A stretch of DNA of 64,000 nucleotides from Pohlia nutans. Taxonomy: Eukaryota; Streptophyta; Bryopsida; Bryales; Mniaceae. A program made the translations under genes and the position numbers. This document shows, piece by piece, positions 1 to 11,865 of the stretch. The stretch lies in NCBI GenBank assembly GCA_022496805.1, contig CM040106.1, forward strand, positions 8,742,001 through 8,806,000. The letters are read 5' to 3'. Positions within the stretch are counted from its first letter, which is position 1. Each line of letters starts with the position of its first letter. The notes under the pieces were generated by a model. The model worked only from the letters and a program-made list of their open reading frames with translations. It searched no databases and was not told where the DNA came from.

Positions 1-168
1 CAACGAAAGATAATATTCTCAATCAAGAATTCTTCAAGTGCCTAGGGGGTCTGACAGAAGCGGATCATATAAAGATGTCAAACCACATTTTGAACCATAG
101 TGGGTCAACCGAAGGTATCAGTACCCCAAAATAGTCATCAAGACGCCAAGCATCGTTCTTGACTGTAA

Positions 169-2411
169 CTACACAATGCTCGAGTGGATCAAGCGTTGGA
201 AGAGGAAGAATGTCGTCCGGCGCAACTTGCAGAAACTGAGCCGTCTCTAGCGTTTTTCGACGCATCCAAGAATTTTATTCCGGAGAACTGGAGGCGCTTC
301 AAACAAGACTACTACGTCACATATGCAACCATGCGCGTGCTCCTCGACCAACCAGGGGAGACCTTCTCTGAGGCAACACAGGTGCGGAGCAAAAACAAGT
401 CCTTGGAGGAACTTTTGCCATTTGCAAAAGCGTGGTTCAAAGGCTTTCTTGAGAAGCGCAAATACTTTGAGGTGCCGGGCGTGATGGCGTACGTCCAGAA
501 ATACAATATCATTATGGATACGTTGGGGATGTGGCCTGAAAACACGTGGGATCAAATCGCCGACAAGCCCCGGCTTGGTTTGATCAATTTCTGTTTTGTG
601 CTAGGGCAGGACCTGAAGGCCAAGTCGTCCGTGGCCAAACTATTTTTCAAGGATTTTATGGACTCCTTGAGAAGTGATGGTCCTTCCATACTTGATGACC
701 TGGATGTGAGGGTATGGATATGCGGGAACAAGAAAGATGAAAGGCAGGTCTGTGCATTGATAGAGCGATCTCCTTTCGCAAAGGAGTACAAAACGTTCAA
801 TTCCACGTACATCTTGGGGAAGTACGAGCGGTTAGACGACCTTCCGGCATCGAATAAGTTGTTGAAGGAACCTGTGGAACTCATCATTCTTGTCAAGAAC
901 GGGCTAACAGAGAAGTATGCAGTTCCAAAGGAGTACAGGTCTCCACTGCATGTCGCCAACACCAAGGTCAGAAAATACAACAAGTTCAAGTACCGCGTGT
1001 ACAAGGAGTTCACGATGGAATTTTATTTTCAGGTCTTGAAGGAGTGCTGCAAGCCTGGGGATCTCGTCTTCACTGCCTTTGCCGGCACGAAGTTTCTCAC
1101 AGCATCAATAGTACATTCTCCCCTGCTCTTATTATTGTTGCAAAATCAGCTCGGCTGGAGCTGATTGTGGACTACGTATAGCTCATTCTTTATTCCACAG
1201 TTAGAGCTACGATAATTCTTTCAAGTTTGATTAGCCTATTCAACTTCGCATTTTCAGCTCTAATTGAGCTGATTGTGCAACTGCATAATGTTTGTCTCAT
1301 GCCTTTAATGTGTCTTTGGATGTGTTTCATATTCAGCTCGATTCGAGCTGAATAAACGCATGATATCATGTCAAAGCTATTGTTTTATCAATGAGATATT
1401 GCCTTGCAGATGAAGTCTTTGAGGTGTGACTCCATCTGCGAGGCAGCTGAGAATGAGGAGTACAAGGACAAAGCACTATTGGCCTTGTCTCTTTCCAAGG
1501 CCGACTTCGTCCTCGATGAGTATCCCGTAGATAATAAGAGGTTTCCTACCAAGCCTTCAAAGAGTAAGGGTAAGAATCCCATAGAGAACGATGGCGATGA
1601 CAAGGAAGATGACGACTTTGATGTTCCGAGGGAAGATCTTACGACGGGGGCGTCGACCAATCCTCCTTCTCGAGCAGATACATTGGGCGCGGAGGATGAT
1701 GCACATCTTAGAGAGGATCCAAAAGGCGTAGCTCTACGCCATAACACAAGGTTAGAGGACAATGTTGGACCCTCAAACACGCGTTCTCAAAGAAGAGTTG
1801 AAGGTGGAGATGACACGTCCGATGACAACGTGAGGGTAATGACTTCTCCAGTTCCTAAACGCAGCAGAACTCAAGATCCGATGCCTTCTCTAGCTGAGTC
1901 GACTTCCCCGCCCACGAATCAATGTGAGTTGACACTCACTGTGCAGAGTTTGAGGAAGGAGATAGAGGCGCAAGCGTTGGCCAATCGGAAGGCGCTAAGA
2001 TAGTAGCAGGAGCCCCAAGGTGCTCTCCTTGCACAACAGAGATTGGAAATGCAACATCAGTCCAACAGGATGGTCCAAGCTTTAATGCAGAAGTATGTAG
2101 AGCTGAAATCAACACCGCTAGTTGCAGATAGGATTTCGGACTTGCCAGTTATGACCGCTGCGTCAGATGACTCCTTCTCTCCTCCGAAGGTGGAATCGCC
2201 TCACCTGACTCCATCTGGCTCGGCTCTAGTTCCACCAACTCCGCATTCTTCTCTAGGACATGATGCTTCGTCCAAGAGTCCTACGCTTGTTGCGCCTATC
2301 ATGGAAATTGCGATGCAGGTGGAGCGTGTTGCTGTTGATGTCGTGACGCCTACAAGCGTTGAAGCAACCTGTGAGTGCTCCTCAAGTAGAATTCCTGATA
2401 ATGTGGAGTAG
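169..2411 (+). pseudogene. Methyltransferase-like gene, copy 1 (5' end outside window)
   Basis: Two exons are seen: 169-1110 (in-frame stop at 166-168, so earlier exons lie upstream) and 1410-2411, joined in phase 0 by a GTACAT..GCAG intron. Exon 1 has the family signature PENWRRFKQDYY..RSKNK also found in copy 2 at 32.5-33.0 kb. It ends with a beta-class-like SAM motif I, KPGDLVFTAFAGTKFLTASI. Exon 2 opens with the continuation of that fold (CEAAENEEY) and then an acidic, Ser-rich and basic tail (PVPKRSR, a possible nuclear signal) and a Gln-rich coil (QALMQKYVEL). Canonical FxGxG is FAGTK here and no DPPY-type motif IV is visible, so catalysis is doubtful. Two adjacent TAG codons at 2001-2006 interrupt exon 2, followed by an in-frame CAG. 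By comparison with copy 2 the missing 5' part should hold a ParB-like domain. The methyltransferase assignment rests on motif layout, not on a search. Confidence 0.6.
1111..1409 (+). other. Intron of copy 1 carrying AGCTCGA palindromes
   Basis: Phase-0 intron with a GTACAT donor and TTGCCTTGCAG acceptor. It holds three interrupted palindromes of the form (TTC)AGCTCGA-N-TCGAGCT(GAA), at about 1145-1165, 1251-1272 and 1332-1353. The intron position is identical to that of copy 2 (32074-31649). Confidence 0.65.
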
Positions 2412-2585
2412 ATAGGTTCACTTTCTCAAGTAAACTGTCTCCTGTACATTCCTTTTCTCCACAACTCTTGTATTTTTATTCTTCTGAATATAAATGCTTC
2501 GGCAATTTTCCTCTATCTGTACTAACCTTAGGCCAATGTATAAAATGTTCGTATCCTTTATGTTCGTCTCTTTGTGCTGTCAAAT

Positions 2586-2820
2586 TCACCTCGGTTGAGA
2601 TGAGTCTGGTTGTTGTGTGTGATTATTTTGCTCCCGTGTAATTTATGATGTCCCCTTTGTACACTTGTTTTAAACTATGGTACACGGTCATGCACATTCA
2701 GCTCCACTCGAGCTAAATGTGCTTCTCTCTGTTTGTTTTGGTACCTCCCTACCTAACGTATGTGTCAAGCATCTTTGCGGTGTGTAGCCATGCACGATTA
2801 GCTCGGGTCGAGCTGAACAT
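2586..2820. repeat. Palindromes 3' of copy 1
   Basis: Three more imperfect palindromes of the same flavour lie at 2586-2604, 2698-2719 and 2798-2819, for example AGCTCGGGTCGAGCT. They follow the end of the copy 1 reading frame, so they lie in its 3' UTR, a 3' intron or spacer. Confidence 0.6.
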
Positions 2821-3609
2821 GTAACCATCATCTGAAATCTTTGTTATATGTTCTCCTGTTTTTTATCTTCCTAACGCACAGTCTCTTTGTTGACTCTCAA
2901 ATGCCTTGAACCTCGAGGGGGATACCTTCAGTTCTGCGGCAGGATCATTACAACGTCCTTCACTGCTTCGTGTTGGGCGTTGCGACAAGGCAGTAGTTCA
3001 GAGTCCAGAGGTATGAAATCCCCTACACACTGTGTTCTGTGGTCGGTTGTCATAATTTGTGCTCTACGTTGCAGTGCATTATTTCTATATTTAATCTGGT
3101 GTACTGGATTAGTCGTTTGTTTAATGTTTAGTAATGCAACACCCCCTCGTTTCCCACCTGGTGCTAGGTGGTCCTGTCTTCAGAGGGCGGACATCACGCG
3201 TTAGGCGATGTTCCACGTACACCTCCTATAGTTTCCAAGCCTTAGTTGAACGTTGTGTTGGACTTGAACGGTATGTAGTGCGTGTGTGAAGAATTTTGCT
3301 TGAGGTCCGCTTGCCAGAACTTCAATGCGTGCACTCTACCGTACTCCAGAATTGTTCCAGGGACGAGGATAGTATGCGTGTAGGGAGCGGGGCGCGGTGA
3401 GTAGTGAGCGAAGAAATGTGAGATTACGAGTAGGAATTTCAGGTCAACCGTGGTCAACGATACTATATTTAACAAATTTTGGACTATTTATAGTAAATTT
3501 TTGCACCTATGACCGTGAATATTTGGTACTCATAATTGTGGAATTGGGTCGGTGGAAAATGTTCAAGGCACATGAAAGGCACACTTTGTTGTTGAGTTAA
3601 ACCGTGGTA
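2821..3609. other. Stretch with no recognisable gene
   Basis: Only short unsupported ORFs are present; no domain, repeat or splice-consistent exon was recognised. Confidence 0.5.
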
Positions 3610-4020
3610 ATAGGACTCAATTCCGCGACGACGAGGGCCACGGACTAGGAGGACGAAAGTGCCAGGGATAGAGTGGCCGGCACCCGTTGGGAGCAAGGGC
3701 CAGAGCAAACACAATGACTAGGGCTAGGACGACCTCGACGACCAGGACCAGGGCATACACGGCAAGTAGGGCCAAGATTAGGACACGGCGATTAGGGCTG
3801 GGTTTAGAGTACGGCGTCAAGGGCCTGGTTTAGGAGACGACGACAAAGGTGGTCACCACAACCACGGCCAGGGTGGCCGGCACCGGCTAGGTGTCAGGGC
3901 CAAGGAGAACACCACGACCAGGGTCAGGGTGGCTGACACCGGCTCGGTGTTGGGGTTAGGTGAACACCACGACTAGGGCCAGGGCGAACACGAGTGCCAG
4001 GATCACGATCACCTGGACCA
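3610..4020. repeat. GC-rich degenerate minisatellite
   Basis: Degenerate reiterations of GGCCAGGG, GACGACC and CCGGCACCGG-type words. The phrase 'accacgaccagggycagggtggcyggcacc' style unit recurs at about 3855-3890 and 3910-3945. Open frames here are compositional. Confidence 0.55.
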
Positions 4021-4255
4021 ATCACTCGTTTTGGGCATAGATTTTTTACATCGTCACTATTAATTGCAATGAAAAGCAAATTGTTGATATGGACCAGCTA
4101 CGGTTAGCGTACAAAATAGATGAAATTGCAGAGTTTAGGGTAAAGAATAGAACATGCTTTTGAAAATTGCAGTAGTGGCCCTTTTAGTCTCACTACACTT
4201 TCATTGATTTGAAGAGTGAACATGTCAACAATAAAAATAGAAATATTGAAGTTCC

Positions 4256-4477
4256 CTAAGATGTTAGATGAGTCAACAATCCACTCTCAAGCACTAGCTT
4301 CACTTCGTTGAAGCTAAGTGTGGGTGCATGTACGAAGGCATCTACATGAGCATCAAACCCACACACGACCGTGAAGACATAAAAGAGATGTTTGCAGTGA
4401 GCCCATTGACTGCGTCCTCCCTTTGACTTAGTCATCATCTCCTTGAAAGAAGAGCAGGAACAGTCTGGAAACTGCAA
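4256..4477 (-). pseudogene. SWIM-type zinc-finger remnant
   Basis: The frame encodes a CxC..CxH arrangement: CSC at the start, then KSKGGRSQWAHCKHLFYVF, then CGFD and a conserved-looking tail PTLSFNEVKLVLESGLL. CxCxnCxH is the SWIM zinc-finger pattern, found in plant MULE transposases and in SWIM ubiquitin-ligase-like proteins. Only this C-terminal exon-sized piece is readable. The frame upstream of about 4477 is closed and the region up to 4.8 kb is open only in other frames, so the gene is truncated or frameshifted. Assignment is by pattern and memory of the family. Confidence 0.4.
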
Positions 4478-4811
4478 AATTGTGAGATGGTACTACTAAA
4501 TCGTCAAAGGCGTGCCCGAATTCAACTTGACAATGCAACCCAAGGCAAGGACTGGAACCATGTCCACCTTCTTTATGCGACCTTTGTATGCTGCAGCGTT
4601 GGCACAGTTTTTGGCTTGCTTGATGGATGGGATCTTCTTGTTGCGGCGGACTTGTGCCGTCGCTTGGGAACTTCATCAAGGAATGCAAGAGTTGCATATG
4701 TTGACAAGTCAACGGGGAGAGGGTGGTCTTGGAAGAGCCTTTGCGGCGATATAACCTCCCGCTGTGGAAGTCAAAAGCCAACATTCTCTAGGGCAAGTAT
4801 CTCCTTGCGTG

Positions 4812-5438
4812 TTAGGTTAGTGCCGTTTTTTCCTTCTTAAAGATATTCCTAGAGCCTTTCCTAGCCAGTAGCAATTTTAGGCACTCCACGACACTATGAT
4901 TTGCAGGCAGAGAAAGGTCGGTGGGTTGCTTACTAGTGAATGCACAGCTGTCTGCCAAAGATTGAGGATTAGGCTGAGAAGGAGGAAGAATAGGATCGTG
5001 ATCTACATTCTCTGGGACTTCATCGTCGCTGAGTTCATAATTCGTCTCTAGACCGGGCTCAATTTTTACGCAAGCTGGGAGACTAGTTTGCCTAGTGCAA
5101 GTAGATGACTTTCTTAGAGTCAAGAGTTCGGTGGATGCGCCCATAAGGCAATCCGTGAGACCGTAAGCTCTATACCTACCAGGTTTAAGTAACTAGACTT
5201 TCTCATCTTCAGTAGTAGTTGAGAGCTGTCTAACAGTGTGCGTAAGCTGCCTTGAATCAAAATCAAAGACCTCCTCATCTACGTGCATCCGTGCTGCGAG
5301 AAACTGAAACATCAAACTTAGACTGAACGCAGTGACAATTGCAACTCCATAGTCCCCTATTGGGAAGGAAGTAGGGACGCCAGCACCTTCGACTCGAATG
5401 AATGCCATGAATCTACTCTCGGAGAAGTACAAACTCAA
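4812..5438 (-). pseudogene. Uncharacterised ORF with one internal stop
   Basis: A single frame runs about 209 codons from 5438 to 4812, broken only by a TAG at 5193-5195. The first part contains a short hydrophobic stretch (VAIVTAFSLSLMFQFLA). The second has an acidic segment (LSDDEVPENVDHD) and a lysine-rich end. I recognise no family. It lies upstream of, and on the same strand as, the SWIM remnant, and could be an earlier exon of the same gene, but no splice link could be proved. Confidence 0.3.
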
Positions 5439-6240
5439 AATTTTCTATGCAGTATCGATTAAAATCGAGCACTTGAGAAAATTTGCTTATATACAAATTG
5501 AGAGGTAGAGCCGACTTCAACTGTATTCAGAGAAGACCACTGATATCTATATTTGCCGTTTTGGAAGAGCCGATGTCAGAGTAGCCGTCAAAAGAAGTAG
5601 CTGTCAAAACACTAACAGATTTCTAAAATGAATTTGAGTTGCTTGAGCACGATGAGAATCATGGCAATATAATACTAGATTCTGCTATCTAGGATGAAAT
5701 TCTCTTTAAATAGGGACGATGCTCAAGCTCAAAATTAGATCCATTTCCAGATTTAAATTCCAATTGTCAGACTTTATGAACATCCACCAAGCTGACGATA
5801 GGCTACATTGTATTGAAAGTTATTATTAGAATAAGGAGTCAGTAATTGCCATCACAAGTTCTAAAGTGTTATACTCATTGAGCAATGGAAGTTCTTCAGT
5901 ATGCCTAGAGGAGGCCCAAAGAGAAGACGTAAGAGTTGTCTCAGGTTCAGTAGTTCAAAGTAACAGAAGCAAAACAAAATGTGGACAAGGCGTCGAAATA
6001 GTCAAGAACGTGTCCAAGAGGACACTGCAAGGGTCTTGGAGTATACCAACGTTGTCACTAAGCGAGGATTGGAATTGATTCCACAGACAATGGAGGAGAC
6101 GCCGACGTAGAGGACTCTAGAACAGAGCGATCAACCATCTATTAGTGAAGAAAGCAATTCCGAGGAAGAGAAGACGTCGAGGTGAATTATGTCAACCTTA
6201 TTTTACTACCCTCAGTATCGTGGTGTCAACATCAAGTATC
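5439..6240. other. Stretch with no recognisable gene
   Basis: AT-moderate sequence with a 70-codon open frame at 5866-6078 (+) lacking any recognisable motif. Nothing else was seen. Confidence 0.5.
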
Positions 6241-6770
6241 ATTGATGTTTTGACCCTAGTCTAAATTCTGGCCCTCGCTCTGGCCATCGTCTTTGCTGTT
6301 GCCCTCCTCTACAAAACCGTCCTTGCTTTTGTAGTAGTGTTTGAGAAGCCCCGTCAGACCCTGAACCTTGGCTATCCACGCCCTGGCCGTCATTTCGTCC
6401 TGCCCGTCCTTGCCCTTTTCCTCCTCACCTAGTCGTCGCCGCCCTTGCTGTTATTGCCGTGGCCGACTTTGCCGTGATTGATCTCGCAAGGCCCGCCTTC
6501 GCCGTAGTCATCCTCGCCAATGTCATTCTCGCTCTAGTCATTGCCTCTGCCAGCATCCTCCTTGCCCGTCCTGGCCCTGGTCGTCCTCGCCGTAGCCGTC
6601 ATTTTCCTTGCTGTACTTGCCCAGGCCGTCTTCGCCGTGGCTAATCATTGTTGTAGTCGCCGCCTTTGCTGTGTTTCCCTAGCCGTCGTCGCCGTTGCTG
6701 TATTCGCCGTCGCCAGCATTGTCCCTAGCAGTCGCTTTGCCTTTGCCTTCTCGTCATGTCTTCCCTAGAC
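6240..6770. repeat. CTCGCCGT-rich minisatellite
   Basis: Irregular reiteration of words such as GTCGTCCTCGCCGTAGCCGTC and CTTGCC. Long valine/alanine/leucine-rich frames in several phases are a product of this composition. Confidence 0.6.
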
Positions 6771-7129
6771 TCTAATCTCAAGCAAGTAATTAGGGTTTTG
6801 GATTGCATTTTCAAGTGCATTATGTAGAGCAATTCCTTGCTACTAACCCTGACTAATGATTGTACAGATGAATGTACTAAGGTATCACTAGTCTGTGCCT
6901 TGAATGTCCCAGATGGAGGTTTCATTGTACAATGAGGTCCAAGACGTTGAGGCAGACAAGGAGGGAAGAGTAGAGGAGGTACAAAGCGAGCAAGTGGAGA
7001 ATAAGGCGGCGGCGGAATCTGTAGTGGCGGTGAACGACGACGTGGAAGCAGAAGATAATGATCAACAAGGCACAATCCTTAATATCTTGCACACTTATTC
7101 ATGCTCAAGAAATTTTGAAATATTTGGTG

Positions 7130-8135
7130 CCTCGGCCATCTACTTCCTTGTGATGATGGCCCAGGCCCTCATCGTGATGATACTCCTCGTCGTTGTGGTG
7201 TAACTTGCACTCGTGTGGTGACCACTTTGGATGGCGTGATGGCCGTCCCCCTCGTCGTGGCGGCAGATGGTGATCACCATGGCCGGTGCTGACCACTCAC
7301 TTGCAGACCCTGGTCGTGATGATTTCCCTTGTCGTCGTGGCATTACTAGCACTCCTATGGTGTTCACTTTGGATGGCGTAATGGTCTCAACCCTTGTCGT
7401 GGCACTAGTGTAGTGATCACTCTGGATGGCGTGATGGCCATCACCCTTGTCGTGGCGCTGGGTCTTGGCACCCTGGCTGGTGCCGGCCACCTGGGCCCTG
7501 CCCTGTTCGTGATGATCCCCCTCGTCGTTGTGGCGTTACTGGCACTCCTATGGTGTTTACTTTGGATGGCGTGACGGTCATGACCCTCGTCGTGGCGCTG
7601 GGTGGTGATCACTTTGGATGGCGTTATGGCCGTCACCCTTGTTGTGGCAGTGGGCACTGATCACCATGGCCGGTGCCGGCCACCCACTTGCAGGCTATGG
7701 TCGTGATGATCTCCCGTGTCGCCGTGGCGTTACTGGCACTCCTGTGGTGTTCACTTTAGATAGCATGATGGTCTTGACCCTCGTCGTGGCACTAGTGTGG
7801 TGATCACTCTGGATGGCGTTATGGCCGTCACCTTCATCATGGCGCTGGGCCTTAGCACCATGGCCGGTGCCAGCCACCCATTTCCTGACCCTGGTCGTGA
7901 TGATCTCCATCGTCATCGTGGAGATACTGGCACTCGTGATGGTCGTGGCCCTCGTTTGGGTTGCCCTTTGCACCATGGCCGCTACCAGCCACATTCTCGT
8001 GGTGATCTCCTTCATCTTGGCTTGGTCGTGGCCCTCGTCATCGTTGCCCTTAGCACCATGGCCGATGCCGACCACCAATTTCTTGGCCTTGGTCATGATG
8101 ATCTCCCTCGTCGTCGTGGTAATATTGGCACTTGT
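7130..8135. repeat. Tandem repeat of about 193 bp built from TCGTCGTGGC words
   Basis: The phrase GATCAC(T/C)(T/C)TGGATGGCGT recurs at about 7415, 7607 and 7802, with related copies at about 7220, 7363, 7551 and 7748. This gives a higher-order period near 193 bp with sub-units containing CCATGGCCGGTGCCGGCCACC and CCTCGTCGTGGCG. The array decays towards 8.1 kb and echoes of it reappear at 8280-8455. Confidence 0.7.
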
Positions 8136-8279
8136 AAATAAGAATATTCTTTAAATATTACTAATCATAGTAATAATAATTTTTAATTTTTAAGGTACTT
8201 TTAGATACGCTTTGTTTGGAAGTGATAATCAAAAGATGCAAAGAGTGACCTCCTCAAGTACCCTCTCCATGCACCGGCC

Positions 8280-8455
8280 TCCCTCACCACGGCACCATGG
8301 CTGATGACGGCCACCCTCTCCGTGCCCTCGTGGTGATCAACCTCGTCGTCATGATGGTCGTGGCCCTCCTGTTTGCCAAAGCCCTTGGCACCATGGCCGG
8401 TACCGGCCACCCGTTCCATGTCCTCGTGTTGATTACCCTCATCGTCGTGATGGCT
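8280..8455. repeat. Outlying copy of the TCGTCGTGGC minisatellite
   Basis: Contains CACCATGGC and CTCGTCGTCATGATGG phrases like those of the 7.1-8.1 kb array, separated from it by about 150 bp of AT-richer DNA. Confidence 0.5.
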
Positions 8456-8471
8456 TGAGTAAGGCAGATTA

Positions 8472-10470
8472 GAACACTAACGGGACGAGGGTCAAGGGCT
8501 TCACGCCAATGTACCAGAATAGAGTGAGGACATTGGTAGAGATCATGTGTGTGAAGAAGAAGTCCCACTACGCAAGCACTGAGTTGCTGGAGAATATGTA
8601 TCAAGCGGAGAAGAAGAGGGATCACAACTGGGCACTTCTTATTCTGTCTAGCCTCAAAAGGATGCTTACCCGGTGCATACCGGCGACTACAAGTTAATCA
8701 AGGGAGTAGAGCTAATAATTGCCATGTTAAGGAACTGGTTCCCAGATGAAGAGGAGTACTTTTATCCAGAGCCAAAGCTAAAGAGTTCAAGTGAGGATTC
8801 GGATGACAGAGAGGGACCGCCAGATACGATGCCAGTACGCCCTCCATGAGAACTGCCACTAGATGTAGCCAATGGAGAGGGCTCCCAAGGGGCGTATGAC
8901 ACTCACCTGACCCGGTAGGAGGGGGACTAGGCAACAGACACTGAAAAACTGTCTTGTTCTGCGTCAAAAGTGATTGTCATGAACCTCCAGTCTTCATCTT
9001 CAAATGAGATAATCTAGCCGAATAGGACAGAGAAGAAAAGACAAGAGGTATCACGAATTGCACGTAGAGATCTAGGAGGTATGTTAAAAGGCTACGGAAG
9101 GGCGCTGATCCCCCTAAGTACAGAGATAATACCTCGGTCTCATCGGATACCCAAGAGGAAGAGGAGGTGGAGAGATAGGCCTTTACTTCAGGAGTAGAAA
9201 GAATCCCAAAGGGGAAGGTGAAGCGTCTGGTTCGACCTACCCAGAGGCATGTAAGAACGGGGGCCGGAAAATCTTGCCCTCTCATTGAGCCGCAGGATCA
9301 AGCAGTGTTCAGCCTTGGAAGTGCCGACTATTTAGAAAATCCAGTCTTGGCGGATCGACAGCACAAGCGGATCCCAGTGGATAATCGGCAGGAGCAGGGC
9401 CCGATGGAGCAGCAGGTGGAGCAGGTTGAGGAGGCCCTGGAAGAGCCGACTATGGAGATATCTACAGATCAGGTAGAGGTAAAGACAACACGGGAGTCAA
9501 ATGGGCCAGAACAACTGGCTCCAAGGGATGAGAGCAGAGTAACCAATTTGAATCTGGATTAGTTGGTCCATCAGTTACAGGTCGTACTGGCTGATGCCAT
9601 AAAACGGATGAAGGAGCTACAAGAGCAGGAGGACAGATCTAATCCAAGCTATGGGGAGTTGATCAGCGCCAAGCTCGGCCTTGGAGAGAAGGCTCACAAA
9701 GTTGACTGCTCAACTCCACCACAGCCAGCAGGAGTGTGCCACGCTAGAAGGAGGCTGGTCCGAGACCAAGCAACAGTTGGCAGCACTCAAAGACAAACAC
9801 CTGAAAGAACGATATGAGTGGACTGAGAAGGGGATACAAGCTGAGGAGGTCAGGACACGGCGGCTGGAGTTAAAGGCCAGGATAAGCGCCAGATTCATGT
9901 ACTTTGACAGAATAGCCCTAGTGAAGTAGCAGCTTCGACGGTGTGTGGATTTAGCTAAGGCCAGTTCTACTTTGGCATCTTGGGAACTGACCAGGCACCT
10001 TCTGACTACCTCCAAGAAGCAAGTCAAGGATGAGATTCAGGCCCATGCTGAGGACCAGGCAAGGTACTCCAAGTACCTCATACGGTTTACTGGAGCCTAT
10101 CTGTCTTTCATCTATTGGTGGGATGATGAGCATGGAGAGGAGGACCAGAAGATACCAGACGTCCGATAGTCTCTGGAGGGAGGTGCCGTGTCTTTCTCGG
10201 CTTCTTGCCCTACTTCATATATCGGGTCTGATACGGAGGGAGGAGGTCCAGTTGACCCTCACTGAATCAGGGGGCCAGTTCCTAGGTATAATCCCACACT
10301 TAATCTTGGGGCTACTCTACCGTTTTTGAGCGCACCAGCAGGACACATTACTGTTGTACCACCAGTGCCGCCCGTTGATGACCTATCAGGGGTACCACGA
10401 CGACCAAGAGCGGAAGCAGCACCAGTAGCACCGGCATCAATGACGACAATGGCGACACCAACTAGTGGCT
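8472..10470 (+). pseudogene. Broken coiled-coil / proline-tailed gene, family not recognised
   Basis: A run of plus-strand reading frames makes sense as one decayed gene. 8472-8650 reads into a motif-like stretch after a frameshift near 8650 (VELIIAMLRNWFPDEEEYFY, 8707-8766). Next comes an acidic Ser-rich segment. 9090-9680 is one frame interrupted by TAG at 9177-9179 and 9560-9562. A frameshift near 9680 leads to a strongly heptad-like, Gln/Glu-rich coiled coil (9681-10080) with TAG at 9927-9929. The same frame then runs to a TAG at 10470 through further stops at about 10167 and 10263, ending in a Pro/Ala-rich tail. No enzyme motif was seen. A retrotransposon gag-like protein is an alternative. 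The joins are inferred. Confidence 0.4.
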
Positions 10471-10844
10471 AGAGCGTAGGATTAGGGATAGGACTTGTAG
10501 GACCAGTATAAACATACTAATATTCAGGGTTCTAAATTTTGTACTCGTTCTATTTTACCCTACAACCCAAATTTTGCAATTTTTCCAATTTTTCCTTGAA
10601 AGTTTCTAATGTCCTGAAGCTAACAAAATTCCTAAACAACCCTAAAAAGACACCCTTAATCCACGGCTATAGGCCCGAAACCCTAAATATTTACCAAAAA
10701 TATCCATTAACTAGCCCCTAAAACCGCGGTAATACGAGGTGCTTCAAAAACCAAAACCCCAAAATTTTCCTCTCAATCTTTGCTCACTGCTCACTGCTCT
10801 GTGCTCACATAATAGAAATTCCCACTGTTCCGGCAAAGGTTGGG

Positions 10845-11456
10845 CCAAAGCTAGTGTATGTGCGTCCAGGGTGTGCAATATTTTTGGAAGCCGTTTCTAT
10901 GTTTGCAACCATTTCTATGTGGAGCTCGATGAGATTCGGCACGGCCACGAACATATTGAAATTTCTTTTCAAGGGTTGCAAACCTCCTGAGGTCATATTT
11001 GGGTAACAACATTGTCAGAAAGTCGTCACATCTGTAGTGAACAATGTCCAATAGTATCTAACCGTTAAGTGCACGGAGAAGGAGGTTTTCTTGAAGTCCC
11101 TCAAGAAGTCCCTCTTTTCAAAGCATGATTGATTCTTGACGAAAGAGAACACCATTATTATTGATGATTGCCCTTACAAGCATGTTCTCAACAACTTTGA
11201 TAATGTGCTGCTCTTGGATACATGGTCCTACCAAGGCGATGGTTTCAAGGAAAGTTATCTCCTTGATGTTTTTCTTCCGTGGCTCCGCCAGTTACAGAAT
11301 AGTGCCGAGTTAGGTTTGTCATCATTTCGACATAGTAATCCCTTAGATCGTCCTGCGCTTTGCTCGGACCTGTACAGCTTAGAGTATAGTGAGCTCATGC
11401 AGGCAATTCAGGTGTCAGAAACCCGGGGTTGCTATCATGTGAGCCTAGAGCCGTGA
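10845..11456 (+). pseudogene. FCP1/NIF-type HAD phosphatase-like pseudogene, copy A
   Basis: One frame of about 203 codons resembles the C-terminal two-thirds of an FCP1/SCP-type (NLI-interacting factor-like) phosphatase domain. It has a VRPGCAIFLEAVSMFATISM segment followed by MWSSMRFGTATNILKF, then TIIIDDCPYKHVLNN (the conserved DD motif), then LLDVFLPWLRQL. The frame is interrupted by TAA 11004-11006, TAG 11052-11054 and TGA 11130-11132. The N-terminal catalytic DxDx(T/V) region is not found upstream. It aligns along its length with the minus-strand copy at 29.2-30.5 kb, including an unusual C-terminal tail. Such domains dephosphorylate the RNA polymerase II CTD or related substrates; activity is not expected here. 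Confidence 0.65.
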
Positions 11457-11865
11457 GCCGTGAGCCATGTAGAAAAAATCTTAAAATTAGTGTGTTTTTC
11501 TCCCAGAAAGAGGAGGAAGACCTATGACCATCGAATCTTTTAAGAATATTCGGAGGGTAATCAACAAGTGATACAACCACAAATTGGTAGAAGAAGATGA
11601 AAGTTATTATATTGATGTAGTCAGTTTAACACGATGCATCAGAAGAATAGCACAGAGAATGGTAAGGTTTAGGGAAGACTAAGCCGAGTCGTTGAGATAC
11701 AGATAATGTAGAACTTTATATATATATGAGGATGTACAAAAATGAGATAGATCCCCAACAACGTTATGCTACAGCCCATCTATATTTGCTTTATGTTTTC
11801 TAGAACCAAATCAAAAAAGGACCAGAAAGTAATCCAAGAACTTTAAAGGTGGACTCTGACATATC
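11457..11865. other. Stretch with no recognisable gene
   Basis: AT-rich DNA with a short (TA)n run near 11717. Nothing else was seen. Confidence 0.5.
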
